Shown here in pieces: positions 35,336-47,337 of a stretch of DNA of 64,000 nt. Where the stretch lies: assembly GCA_026545225.1 (NCBI GenBank), contig CM048850.1:25659797-25723796 (forward strand), written 5' to 3'. The DNA is from Cornus controversa (Eukaryota; Streptophyta; Magnoliopsida; Cornales; Cornaceae). Below the pieces are notes generated by a model that saw only the letters and a list, made by a program, of their open reading frames with translations, had not been told where the DNA came from and searched no databases. The translations under genes were made by a program, and so were the position numbers. Numbering within the stretch: the stretch's first letter is position 1; every line of letters begins with the position of its first letter.

Positions 35336-36159
35336 ACATCATAACTAAATAAGTGAAAACCAAAAGTTGTAGTCAAGTAGTGTTCTAAAGTAGAAAGTCG
35401 GGGATTCAAGTCTCTATAGGGATGAAATGAGTGTCTAAGTGTCTTTCTTGTCAAGGTAAAAAAAATTAAAATAAACAAATGCTTGCGAATATATATACAT
35501 ACACTTAATAAATGTAAACTACATTCCCAAATACAACTTATTTTCTTTTTGTCCATTTCTTAAAAAAAATATGGTAAGTGACAGAAATGAGAATTTAAGA
35601 TGAATGGTTAGAGTTTTTCAAATTAGAAGTTGAATTGTATTGAGTATTTTATAATTCCTATTGGATTCTATTTGAGCTTTCAATCTTTTTAATCCGTTCA
35701 AATTTCACTCCAACTTGTGAGATATATAATTGTCATCGGCAAATTTTGGTGTCAAAACTAGTATGATCGAGTTGTAATTTTTATTCAATTCTTGTAAATG
35801 ATCATGAAGGTGAAGATCGATAGTATATGAAGACAATTGATTCAAGTGGGAACAACTCCTAGTCATGATAAGTGTGTTAAGACACATTGCACTTTATATT
35901 TGAGAAGTTGGTTTTGAAAAACTAGAGTTTAATTTTAGATTTTCAAGTTTTTCAAAGTTCGACCAATCTAACAATTCCTGAATCGGTCCAACTTTACTGG
36001 TTGCACATGTAATGCAAATCTTGCATAAGTCCAATCGGTCTAATTTAGACAAAATTTTCTGTTCAATAAGAAAAGTTACTTTTCTGAAGAAATTCGATTC
36101 CTAATCAACTTAGAACTTTGAAAAACGTCCTAAAATGATTTTTAACTTGTTTTTCAAGC
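35336..36159. other. No supported gene
   Basis: AT-rich non-coding sequence; no repeat ends or coding region that I can support. Confidence 0.45.
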
Positions 36160-36840
36160 AAATATAGGTCTCTCTCATCTATATCTATGTTTCTCTATAA
36201 TAAATTCTTTTAGGATAATCCAATTTTAGAGAGAGAAAGCAACTAGATATTTTTTTGACAGATAATTCATATTTTTAGTTTATTTTTTAGAGCATACCTA
36301 TATACACTGAGAGAATTAGGATGAGGTTCTCAACTTGATCAATCTTTTAGAGACTTCATATTTCTTATTGATCAAGATACCATATTGTTTGGTTTCTTAT
36401 CAACTGTTCGTTTGTGAGGGAAGAAAAGTTGATCATATTACAAAGGGAATTGAATATTTGTAGAGGGTTCATGTTCTTCCAAGTACTCTTCTGCAAGGAT
36501 TGTGACGTTAGTCTGAAATTTACAGCAATTGGACATGGAGTCACAAGAGTAAGATTGATGCGTTCAACATCAAATTCTTGGTAGAGTGGAGTGACTGTGA
36601 GTCTATGACAGAGTCTGTTATATTTTACTTCGATGATAGTGGATTTGGTGTTTCGGAACTATAGCCTCAACCATGGTTTTATCCGGTCCTAGTTTTCACA
36701 TAAATCTGATGTTATCTCTATATTTTACTTTATTTACTTGCTTTGTGTGGTTGATTTAATTTTTTGTTGGACTAAAATTAAAACAATGTGAAAATTGAGC
36801 AAACGAGAAAGTAAACTTATTCACCCCCTCTAAATTCCAA
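36160..36840 (+). mobile_element. Degenerate LTR remnant (3' part)
   Basis: It ends with the LTR-type border 'aacttattcaccccctctaaattcc' (36815-36840), similar in form to 20117-20136 and 19441-19467. Upstream sequence has the layout of a long LTR, but neither a 5' end nor a PBS could be fixed. Confidence 0.4.
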
Positions 36841-37042
36841 TCTATATTTCGCATTGCGCAACTCACACTTGTATCTAATTTTAGTTGGAAATGACATAGT
36901 TAAATTGGGAAATATCCTTTTTTTTCTTTTCTTTTCCATTATTCTTTTCTTTTCTTTTTTCTTGGAAAAACATATCATTGTGAGAAGAAAACTTATGCTT
37001 TAAATATGTAAGCAAACACACTTTCCAATTTCTCTATGTTGC

Positions 37043-37150
37043 GTTTGGAAGCACCTAATCGGTGCTTTGGAATTGGAATTAAAAAAAGATTTAGTTTAAA
37101 CTTTGAAATAAATTTCTTCCAAATCCAAAGCACCGATTCAGTGCTCCTAA
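37043..37150. repeat. Hairpin with ~36-bp arms
   Basis: The arm at 37043-37080 (tttggaagcacctaatcggtg, then ctttggaattggaatt) pairs with 37111-37150 (aatttcttccaaatccaaag, then caccgattcagtgctcc). Probably a small MITE adjoining the repeat that starts at 37150. Confidence 0.65.
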
Positions 37151-37765
37151 CTTGATCTGATTTGAATCTGACAAGGAATATATTCGTTTCTATCCGATTC
37201 AATAACCCAACAGATTACTTGTTATTGAATCCATATCCAATTTTAAAATTTATCAAATATTTGATTCAATAGTCTGATCTATTAAAAGATATATTTTTTG
37301 CTAAAATTTTTAAAATAAAAAAGTGAAAGAATGGCCAAAAAAATATGAACAAAAAGAGAGAAAAAATAGATATTTGACTCTTAGTTAAAGAAAAGAAAAT
37401 AATAAAGAGTGAAAAAAATATCAATAGTAGAAAGAAAAAAATAATAAAATGAAAATGATATAATTAAGAATTTCAATACTGTACATGATAAAACACTATG
37501 TATACAACATTTTTTATTAATTTTTTTATCAACTACATATCAATTGAATTAGTAAAATTGGATAAGAATTATGGTTAATCTCATTAGGTTAACAATTTGA
37601 TCGGATCAAATATATATATTTGATCCGATCAAATTGTTAACCTAATGAGATTAACCATAATTCTTATCCAATTTTACTAATTTAACGAATTATCGAAATT
37701 CATATCCGAGTTACAGCTCATATTTGGACAAAAATCTGATTCATTGACAGGACTGCTCAACGCTC
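37150..37765. mobile_element. ~610-bp non-autonomous repeat, copy 2, with palindrome
   Basis: Homologous by eye to 31795-32405. Right end, reverse complemented, is CAGTCCTGTCAATGAATC. It differs from copy 1 by a perfect palindrome at 37547-37682. Confidence 0.6.
37547..37682. repeat. Perfect 136-bp palindrome
   Basis: Two 68-base arms, starting AATTAGTAAAATTGG, are exact reverse complements with no spacer. The centre of symmetry falls between 37614 and 37615 in a TATATATA run. Bases outside (G at 37546, T at 37683) no longer pair. The right arm corresponds to sequence in copy 1 of the same repeat, so the left arm looks like an inverted duplicate of it. Confidence 0.95.
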
Positions 37766-39121
37766 ACTCGTCCCACAAACGAGAATGATAAATCTATCAT
37801 TTCAACTGTTCTTTTGCCAAAGCTATGAGATGATAATCTTCTACAATTGTAAACACTTTTTGTAAATTTAATAGTAATCTTGTATAAAGTGGAACGAGAA
37901 GTCACGGTTATAATCTATACAGTATTCGTATATACATTATATATATATTCTATATAGACATTATTTCCATTATTACTTATGTATTATATATACATATTGC
38001 TTATATATTTATGACTTTAATCCAATTATTAATTCGGATTATATAATAAAATGGTTAATTAAAACTAAGGAGATATTTATGACATTATTGGAGTCATGTC
38101 TGGCATGTCTTTATTGATGAACCTGTTGATAGAAAGCCTAAGTAGTAATTTCATATGATTTAACAAAAGATAAACCACATAGTAATGTTTGTCTCCATGA
38201 ATGATTAAAGAGACATAACATGATAGCAAACCGAAAGAACCTTTGAACCATGATTGCTTAGTTTTAACCAAATTAAGTTCACCCATCAAATAAATGTTTC
38301 ATGCCCTTCATAACAATGACTACAAATACCAAAGATCACAACAGCAACTTTATTTAGCAAAATTATGTTTGATGGCAAGTGATTAGATATGATGTTTGTT
38401 AGTAAACAACTTTGTCTTTTTTGTCATATTAATTGATTGATTCCACTCTCTCTTTAGTCACTACTCATATATCTATTGATGTGATTGTGAGGTGGTTGCT
38501 TTCCCACTTCCCAATTTCAGGCTTTAATCCCAACTTCTCCCAATTTGCATATAATCAGATTTGGTATTGTTATCTAACACCTTGTTTGGATCCACTGAAT
38601 CGGAGAGAAAAAGAAAGAAAACAAAAAATATGAGGAGGGGTTGTTCATTTTATATTGGTTTTAGAAGTGAGGAAGAAAACGATATGAGGAAAAAGAAGCC
38701 GGAGCCATGATAGATAGTCTAACCCTTTGAATAGTATTTAAATTATTATTTTTTAAATGGAAGAATTTGAAAGGAAAAGAAATATCGTTTGGTTAATACG
38801 TCGATTCGTTGTGAATGGATTGATTTTTAACGATAAGGGAAGGTGTCAATATTGAGTCGCACTAATATGTCAGTGAGATTTGAAATTCACAGTCGACTCT
38901 GTCGAACTACCAGTAGTAGTCTTAGACATGTTTTATTTATTTATTTTTACAATAAATAGGGTAAATATATTGATTGAAAATCAGTACAAACAAGCGAAGA
39001 TCCCCGATAAGGGCAAGATCCCCCCAACAAAAGTTTGGCAAAGCCAAACAGCGACAAAAGCTGAAGCAAAGCCAAAATAGGTGGCATCAAGAGGACTAAT
39101 AAACAGAATTAAAATATATAA
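37766..39121. other. No supported gene
   Basis: Non-coding, with several short frames lacking domains. Confidence 0.4.
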
Positions 39122-39438
39122 GACTTGTTTGGCATGCATTTTATTTTTTGCTGTTTTATTTTTGTCTAAAACAGAACAAGTGTTTTGTTACGAGTATGTT
39201 GTAAATAGAATCAAAAATATGTTTGGTAAGAAAAATATGTTTTATGTGTTTTTTGTTTTTTGTTTTCCTGTTGTTGAAACACAATAAAAACCACCAAAAT
39301 GGTGTTTCCAATTTTGGTCCAAAATTTTGAAATATTTTGACACTATTCAAACGCAATGGGGAGTACCAAACATACTTTGTTTTTACAATACTGAAACAAA
39401 ATAGAAAAGCAAAAACAAAACGCATGCCGACATGCCCA
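39122..39438. mobile_element. Candidate MITE, ~317 bp
   Basis: Left end GACTTGTTTGGCATGCATTTT matches the complement of the right end GGGCATGTCGGCATGCGTTTT. Similarity runs inward ('ctgttttatttttg'/'cttttctattttg'). The target duplication is unclear (ataa on the right, tataa on the left). Confidence 0.55.
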
Positions 39439-41193
39439 TAATTAGATCAAGTATTAACACTAACTTGCGAGATCATGATGTAAATTAATTGGGATTTGTA
39501 CACATACTTAAAATACACTATCGAGATAATTTGTTCAATATGCCTGCAGAAATCATTGATAAGTCAAAAAGAAAGTCAAAGAATAGACACATGATCACAT
39601 GTGACTCACATATCTTATAATCATTTCAATCGTTAATTTGGATTTTTAACTATGAGGTGCTTTAAGAGACTCAACACCACCATCGTAGAGAACAAATAAA
39701 AAATAAAAAATTGACCATTTTATTCCTCCACCATTCTCATTCCATTCCATCACTATTTTAGTTCTTTTCCAAACTTATTTCATTCTTGCTTACCAAACTT
39801 AGCCTCATAGTCTTATTGTGACATCAACATCAAAATTGAAAGCGAAATCAACAGTCATACACATAATGAACATAAGATAATTGTGATGCTTGAATAGAAC
39901 ACTTTTTTTGGTAATTTAATTCACATACCATGACATTTGCATCTATTATAAGAATTTTTTTGTGTTTCTAAAAATTACATTGTACACCCTATCAAAGCTT
40001 GTTGACAGACTTTTTTATAGAAAGTTATGAAAAATTGCCATTGTCGTGGCTATATTGAACACGTGTCAGACACACGAACATAGCCACGACACATGTCAAA
40101 CATGGCTAAAAGTACCATGGAACTTGAATATTTATTTTCTAGTTGGACATGGCTGGAACACGACGTGACACTTTCAAGATATGAGGGTATAATTGTGTAA
40201 TTAGATTTTTAGAGGAATGAAATTCAATGCAATTTAAAATATATTATGGGCTCATTAAAAGTAGGGTAAAATGCTCTAACACCCCCACCCCCTTCCCTCT
40301 CCCAGGTTTACCTTTTATTGCTCACGGAGAATAGTTATGTGAAAAAATGTGGTCAACCTTCCCTATGTTTTGTTTAACTTGCCCTGACACCCCCTTCTGT
40401 TAGTTGACCGTCATGTCCGTCACAAGTCAACTAATTAAAAAAATAAAAATGGCAAAACTATCATTGTTGTTTGAAATTACAATTTTATCCTAAAATGTTC
40501 GGACCTTTATACCCCAAAACCCATCTCTCTCAACCACCACACGATGGTCAAATCCTCTATCGCCATCATAATCAAATGAGCTCAAAGGACTACCACTATC
40601 GACCTCTCTTCCTTATTCACTGAATCGTCATCAAGTGGGTTTATGTATTAATTTGAGATTCTCATAAATTGCTTGAGAACCACAAAATCAATAGGTGGGT
40701 TATGTGAATTGGGGCTTTTATAATAGAGGAGAGAGAGAGGTTCGGTTGATGTGAATTGGGGTTTTGATAACAGATGAGAGAGAAAAAGGTTGTGGTGATG
40801 GTATTAAGAGAGAGAGTTCAGAGGGACCCACTCGTGTCGTCGGCGGATACACTAAGCTTTCACACACACCACCAAAAGCTGGTGGTGTGAGTGGTCTTGT
40901 AAGGCTTGACCTGTCATCTTACTCACTTAACCCTTACACAGAGACCACTTTCATGCCCTGTTCATAGCCACCCTTTCTCGCCACTGTTCAACCATGAATT
41001 CCCACTTTTAAATCCACTTAATTCATTGCAATTCCATTCTAATAGATTCTCTAAATACACTTCTACAATTAGAGACAACCATCAACCCAAATTCATGCAC
41101 CAGAGCCTGTTCAAACTCTTGTTTAGTAGCAACCATCTGCCGCCATTATTTTTTACCACGAACAACCTTTAATCTACCCTCTCTCTATACGGC
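39439..41193. other. No supported gene; dispersed repeat pieces
   Basis: Contains the inverted repeat at 40042-40091 and a dispersed sequence starting 'gggtaaaatgctctaacaccccc' at 40264, which reappears inverted at about 52510-52873. Open frames at 40764-41172 have no domain and overlap low-complexity GAGA sequence. Confidence 0.45.
40042..40091. repeat. 12-bp perfect inverted repeat
   Basis: TGTCGTGGCTAT and ATAGCCACGACA are separated by 26 bases that include the partial palindrome acacgtgtc. Confidence 0.8.
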
Positions 41194-42720
41194 TGATAAA
41201 TGTACAAAACTTGTTATTTTATATTCCAAAATAAGTCTTTAATTACTCTTTTATTTTATTTAAATATTCTTATATTTGCATTTTATGTTTTATAAGGGTT
41301 GATTTCCAAGTGAGAAGAAAAGTAGCAAAAAAAAGGGTTGAAAATGATATATATAGCGAAAGATAAACATAAGAAGAATTGTAAGAAAGAAGGTATTTTG
41401 TACAAACTACTGTACAAGAGGTCTTAAGTTCAAAACTTTGAAAAATATTTTTTTACACAGCCATGTCAGTGACGAGTGTTGAATAGTGAATGGATGTCGT
41501 TGGTTCTCTATACTTCGTACAAAAATAAAACCTGCAAAAACTCTACTAAAAATTGTATAGTAATAAGTAAGGTCGAACCACTCTCAAGTGAGATTCCGAA
41601 TGAACTCAAATTTACATACTAATTTATGGAATGAAAATAATTTTTTTAAAAAATATTTTTTATTTTGAAATTATAATGAATAAATAAAACTATACTAATA
41701 AATAAATCTCAAGGGAAGCAAATCCACCACCACAAATCCACATAAATAAAATTTCTATTATTCTTATATGATTTTTCCTCCAATAAACAATACACTTCAC
41801 CAATCCAATTACAACTTGAAAAGATGAAGAAAAATATGACATAAAAAGAAAACTTGATTATATATGAGAGAGTATTTTTTTACTTAATCTGTTGCACCTT
41901 TGCTAGGTAAATAGAGGTAGACATTCTTCGAATTACCATTATTTGGAAAATATGAAGAAACCTCCTTCTAATTTTCTTTTGAAAATAAAAACTCAGAATA
42001 GAAGAATAAAAGAATACTCTTGGGAGGAAAAAACATATAAGATGTAAAAGAACTTACTTATATTTCACCATGGTGGCTTCATCACTCCCTTGAGAGGGGT
42101 GTTTACAAGAAAAGAAAATGAATACAAGAAAATATTTCCAACTACACTTTATTTTTTTCCACAATTTCTAACCCCTTCACCAAACCCCTAAGACCCCCTA
42201 TTTATAGAGTTAGAGGAGAATGGTTTAGGTGGGAAAAGAAAATTTAAAATACAAAAATTTGAAATACAAAATTCAAAAACAAAATTCAAAATACAAAATT
42301 TTAAATTTAAATATCTAAGATTTGATCTACATATCTTCAATTTGAATCCTGGACTGCTGACGTGGCTGTGTAAAAAAAATAATAATAATTTACACAATTT
42401 TGAACTTGAGACCTCTTGTGAAGTAGATTGTATAGAATACCATCTCTCCTACAATTCTTCTTATACTCATTTTTGGTTATATATATCATTTTCAACCCTT
42501 TTTGTTACTTTTCTTCTCATTTGAAAATCAACTCCTATAAAACATAAAATGCAAAGATAAGAACATTTAAATAAAGTAAATGAGTAATTAAAGACTTATT
42601 TTGAGATATAAAATAGCAAGTTTTGTGCACTTATCAGTCAGCAGTTCAGAATTCAAATTGAAGATGTGGAGATCAAATTTTAGAGATTCAAATTCAAATT
42701 TTGTAGAACAATTTTATGAA
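41194..42720 (+). mobile_element. Tat/Ogre-like LTR, interrupted
   Basis: Starts TGATAAATGTACAAAAC and follows the LTR at 44210/46799 closely. It runs to 41469, is interrupted by an inverted solo LTR, then resumes at 42637/42642 ('cagttcagaattcaaattgaag') and fades near 42720. As the matching LTR lies downstream in the same orientation, it is probably the 5' LTR of the element whose 3' region is at 42721-44209. Confidence 0.7.
41470..42636 (-). mobile_element. Solo LTR of the same Tat/Ogre-like family, inverted
   Basis: Minus-strand LTR of 1167 bp, starting TGATAAGTGCACAAAAC (42636) and ending ACACTCGTCA (41470). The 5-bp duplication GTCAG at 41465-41469 and 42637-42641 is perfect. A TATA box CTCTATAAATAGGG lies on the minus strand at 42196-42209. 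It sits 276 bp inside another copy of the same LTR, so the two LTR starts form a long inverted repeat. Confidence 0.9.
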
Positions 42721-44209
42721 TTTCTAAAACAAAGAAAAAAATATCACTACAACCTCGTAATATGATTTAAAATTGATAAGTGACTGCATGTTAGAAAATT
42801 GACAAATAAAAGTGGAGATTTAACCCAGTGAGCTATTGTACCATTCTTTTTATTTTGAGGGTTATAAGTTAATTCTGAATTTTCTTGAATCTGCATAATT
42901 TTGTTGATTAGTTTCATTATTTTGATCAAATATTGATAATTCATCATTTTATGCCACACTTAATCTTTTTAGATCATGCATGTTGAAGAACTATACCTAT
43001 TCTTGAGAAATGATTTTAGGTCATATTTCATTATTTGAGCCTTTCAAGAAAAAATATTCTTAGTTATGTATTACCACTTGTTAACCAGATGAGCTTTTTG
43101 TCCATCCTTTCTTTTATAATCACATTTTTTAAGATTTTTTAAGAATGAATGTGATAACCAATTAAGTTTTTTGGTCCAGCCTTTCTTTTATAACCATTTT
43201 TAGGTTTTCCGAGAATGAATGTGATCAATGTACAACCGGGTGAAAAAAAAAAAGAAAAAAAAAAAAAAAAAGAAATAAAGGGAGTATAATTGTTGATGAG
43301 ATTTTGAGAAGTGTATATAAAAAGAAGTAAAATAGAAAGCGCTTAATTAACAAAATTTTGGATAAAAAAGTTAAAAGTAATATGCTCTAAGTAAGTTAGT
43401 TCTCCCAAGCATTCTCGAAAATACTTTTCATTTTCACCATCACCTTTTTATCTTCCTTCTATCTAAAGTTACATCCTAAGAAAAGCCTTATTTGATCTTA
43501 AGGATAGTATAGTTCAGATATGGACATAACTAAGGTATACTGTTGTGTGGAATAAATTCTCAATATTTGATATTCTTTTCATGAGACCCATATGCATTTT
43601 CTTGAAAAATTCGTTCTTCATTGAAAAATATGTTAGATAATTTGCATTTGTTCTACATTATTCTACTCGCATGTACTTGAGTGCAATATTAGCCAATCTC
43701 TTAATGTTCAATTTTGAGTGAAATATCATAAGTGAGATTTGAAATCAAAGCTAATTTTTTAAGGGAATCTGAAATGTAGTTATTTTAAAATTGAGAATTA
43801 TATTATTGGTGGCTAATCACATACACACTCTGAGTCAAAAATAGTAATGAAACTTTTTAACTTTTGGGTAGTGTTTAATCTTTTCTTTTAATTTTTATTA
43901 CACACTAAAGTGGAATGATTGAGTTATTATATATTTATACACATTAATGGAGAAAAAATCTTTGAGTGTTAATTACCATTGCTTGATGTTTGTGGGTATC
44001 ATCACTCGAAACTCTCACGAGGTTATAACTTGTCCATTAGGGGTAACGTAGGGATTTAAGGCCTTGCTGCATATGGTAAATGCAATTGAGAGCAGCTTGC
44101 GAAGGTGGCACATCTTTAGTTAGGAGTTAATAAAAGTAACAATTTTGTACACTAATCTATTTTGTTTGTATTTGCTAAAGGACTAGAAAAATCTTGTTTA
44201 GGGGTAATT
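42721..44209 (+). mobile_element. 3' internal region of Tat/Ogre-like element
   Basis: Non-coding, with the character of the long 3' region before the LTR in Tat/Athila elements. It ends with 'gctaaaggactag' and the purine-rich TTTAGGGGTAATT (44198-44209) directly before the LTR start TGATAAGTGC. Most of the internal domain, including pol, is missing. Confidence 0.6.
43078..43225. repeat. ~74-bp imperfect tandem duplication
   Basis: 'ttaaccagatgagctttttg...aagaatgaatgtga' is followed directly by a diverged copy 'taaccaattaagttttttgg...gagaatgaatgtga'. An A-rich run follows at 43243-43272. Confidence 0.7.
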
Positions 44210-44221
44210 TGATAAGTGCAA

Positions 44222-46793
44222 CGTTGAACCAAGGTTTTCTACAAAGGTTATCTTAGTTATTTTGATGATAACAAAATATTATGAGTGTTAAGATTTAATT
44301 TCTACTTGAGTTTGTATTTAAACAAGTTACATTCTAACAAGACTTAAAGTAAGACAAGAGGATCAATGGCACATTGCAAAGGTATTCAAAGGTCACATTG
44401 ATCGTGTTCGTCTATGTTCAAAAGCTCATATCAAGGATATGAGAAAAGGATAAAGGCAATAACATCAAAGAAAGAAGACTTTACCCAATGCACATCAAGA
44501 TCAATGAAGATATTAAAGATTGGATAGTTTAGTCTTGGTGAGTATATAGGTAATATTTGTAAAATTACTTTTATGTTCTCATATGAAAGCTCTAGGATCA
44601 ATGATATAATTCATATATCTTGCATCCTATATGTCTAAAAGACTTTAAGTGTTAAGGCATGTTCATCACATTGATTATTCATCATGATGCCTTTACTAAG
44701 GTTGAGTAAGTTCAAGTTTTCATAAGCTTGGGAAGAACTCAACTATTGAGCCATAATACTAAGATCATGTATTTCAATCAATTCATTTGGTATGATCTCT
44801 AGGTTTTATAATAATAAGGCTTTGAACTTATACATTTAAATTATGAAAAGCCTTAAGTAATATTGAGAGGATCTCCAATTAAAAATATCTTTAACTCTCA
44901 ATATTTTGCATTTAGTGAAGTATGAAGTCATGGATCTTGGATCAAATTGATTCATTTCATAAGCCTATAGTTGACTTTGAGGAGGTTCAAGCTTGTCAAA
45001 ATATTCAAAGAACCTAACTCGTAACTTAGTTGACTCTAGGACCCAATGCAACTTATGTATATAATTTTAATGGTCTCTAGACATATATAAATAGGACTTG
45101 ATCTTGTTCGAATCATATCTTACAAGTCCTTGATGGTTTAGGCTCATTTAGATTTCAAAGTTGTATTTTTCACGCTGAGCATAAATCAGTCGACTTATCC
45201 ATTCCTATAAGTCGACTTATTATTGAAGAACTTTTTGGCCTTTTTAGAGTGTCAAAATAGTCAACTTATTCCTTTAATAAGTCTACTTATGTTTTTAGAT
45301 AAGTCTTCTTATCAGTTGAATTATCTATTCCCATAAGTCGACTTATTATTACAGATTGTTTTTGTCCTTTCTAGAATGGCAAAATAGTCGACTTACCCAG
45401 TTTCAGAAGTCGACTTATATTGTGAAGAATCTTAGTTTTTGCTTTAGAAAGATGAAACAAACGACTGTTCCTAAATGAACAATTAACTCATAAGTTGACT
45501 GTTTTATGCATAAGTCGACTGCTTTTATGCGATTCAGATTTGAACGGCTAGTTTGATGTATTTAATGCTTCCCAACCATCCCAACAATTATAAACGACTA
45601 TATCTCCTAAAGGGGCTATAAATACACATTGTATATGTATTATACAAGTTAGAAAGACTACTATAACCCCTCATGATCATATCTTGTTGGTAGAATTTAC
45701 CTCCATGCTTAGAATTCATATTCTATAGAGGTAGAAACCACACATGAGCTTAATTCATCAATTCATTGTGGTATTTCATTCACCATTCTAGAGTTGAGCT
45801 TTCTTATTGAATCATCAATTATAACTCTAAATTTGAGAGAGCTTTGAATTTGTATATATTGTCTATTTGAGAGACACTCATTGTACACAAAACTTCTTAT
45901 TTTTGAGAAAAGAAGATCAAGAGGTTCTCTTGACATGGGTAGCTTGAGAAAACTTTGTAAGGGTTCTCTCTAAGACCAAAAAAGGAGAAAGGTTCATTCT
46001 CTACCTTATAAGGAGAATGATTGGGTAGCGTTCTTTGCTTATTAGAGTGAGCAATGGTTATCTTTTAGCCGTCAAAAGAGAAAGGAAGCCCAAGTCATGC
46101 GCTAGACAAAGAAGTCTTGGTGAGGTGTTCATCAGAGCCAAGAAGCCCAAGTGGTTCACTTGACAATTGTATGGTTTACTTTCTGCCCTTAAGGGAAGCT
46201 TTATAGTGGAATCCTCAAGAGGTGCTCTTAAGGCATGAACATAGGGAAGAGGGGCCGGACCATGTAAAAATCATGGTGTCATTTGGTTTGCATTTCTCCA
46301 TCCTTAAACTCTTTTATTTGATAGCATTTCATTTTTTTTTAAATTTCATATGTTTTATATATGAATTCTATAAGTTTATATGTTTTAATTCATATGAGGA
46401 AGATGGGTTGAATGCTTGGAGTATATTGGTTGAGTTGTGGAATTGATTAAATTGTTAATTGATTGAGTATTTATTTGATTATCTTTTTGCCAATCAATTT
46501 GCATATCACGTGTTTGATAAAATGCGCAATCAATATTTCCACACACTTCAAGCATGATATATTGCACTTATATGAACACCTACATTTGTTGTATTCACTA
46601 GATCATTTAAGTGCATAATAGATAGAGTATTCTCATTCCCACTTGTTTAATAGATAAGTTTATCAAGTGTTTGAAAAAAGTCCAAACAAGCCTACTTTTG
46701 TCAAAATAAGTTAAACCGAAAAAGTTTCATCGTTTGCCTATTGTCCCTATTCAGCCCCCTCTAGGAACAATTCTTGGGTAACATGCACAAATC
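44222..46793 (+). mobile_element. Copia-type solo LTR, 2572 bp
   Basis: Starts CGTTGAACCAAGGTTTT (the first base probably mutated from TG) and ends GGAACAATTCTTGGGTAACA. Flanks TGCAA (44217-44221) and TGCAC (46794-46798) differ at one base. TATA box CTATAAATA lies at 45615-45623. No coding sequence; a small open frame at 46222-46446 is not accepted. The layout resembles long LTRs of SIRE-type Copia elements, which is an inference. Confidence 0.75.
45187..45522. repeat. Cluster of AAGTCGACTTAT palindromes
   Basis: About ten intact or mutated copies of 'agtcgacttat/ataagtcgact', in pairs spaced roughly 20-30 bp, within the Copia-type solo LTR just upstream of its TATA box. Confidence 0.75.
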
Positions 46794-47337
46794 TTTCTAT
46801 TTTATATCCCAAAATAATTCTTTAATTACTATTTTATTTTATTTATATATTCTTATCTTTGCATTTTATGTTTTATAGGGGTTGATTTCCAAATGAGAAG
46901 AAAAGTAGCAAAAATAGGGCTGAAAAAGATATATATAGTCAAATATTTAGGAGAGATGATATTTTATACAAACTACTCCACAAGAGGTCTTAAATTCAAA
47001 ACTTAAAATTTTTTTTTTACACAACCACGTTAGCAGTTCAGAATTCAAATTGAAGATATGGAAATCAAATCTCAGAAATTCAAATTTTGTATTTTGAAAT
47101 TTTCTTTTTAAATTATTTTTTTCCACCTAAATTATTCCCCTTTAACTCTATAAATAGAGGGTCTTGGAGGTTCAAAAGAGAGTTAAAAATTGTAGAAAAA
47201 AATAAAGTCTAGTAGGAAATATTTTATTGTATTCATTTTCTTTTCTTGTAAACACCCCTCTCAAGGGAGTGATGAACCCACCATTGTGAAATATAAGTAA
47301 GTTTTTTTACAGTATTGTATAATTTTTTCTTCCAAGA

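Noticed and set aside
40764..41172. Two overlapping frames of 67 and 88 residues
   Set aside because: Low-complexity GAGA and Asn/Phe-rich sequence, no domain, no splice or promoter support.
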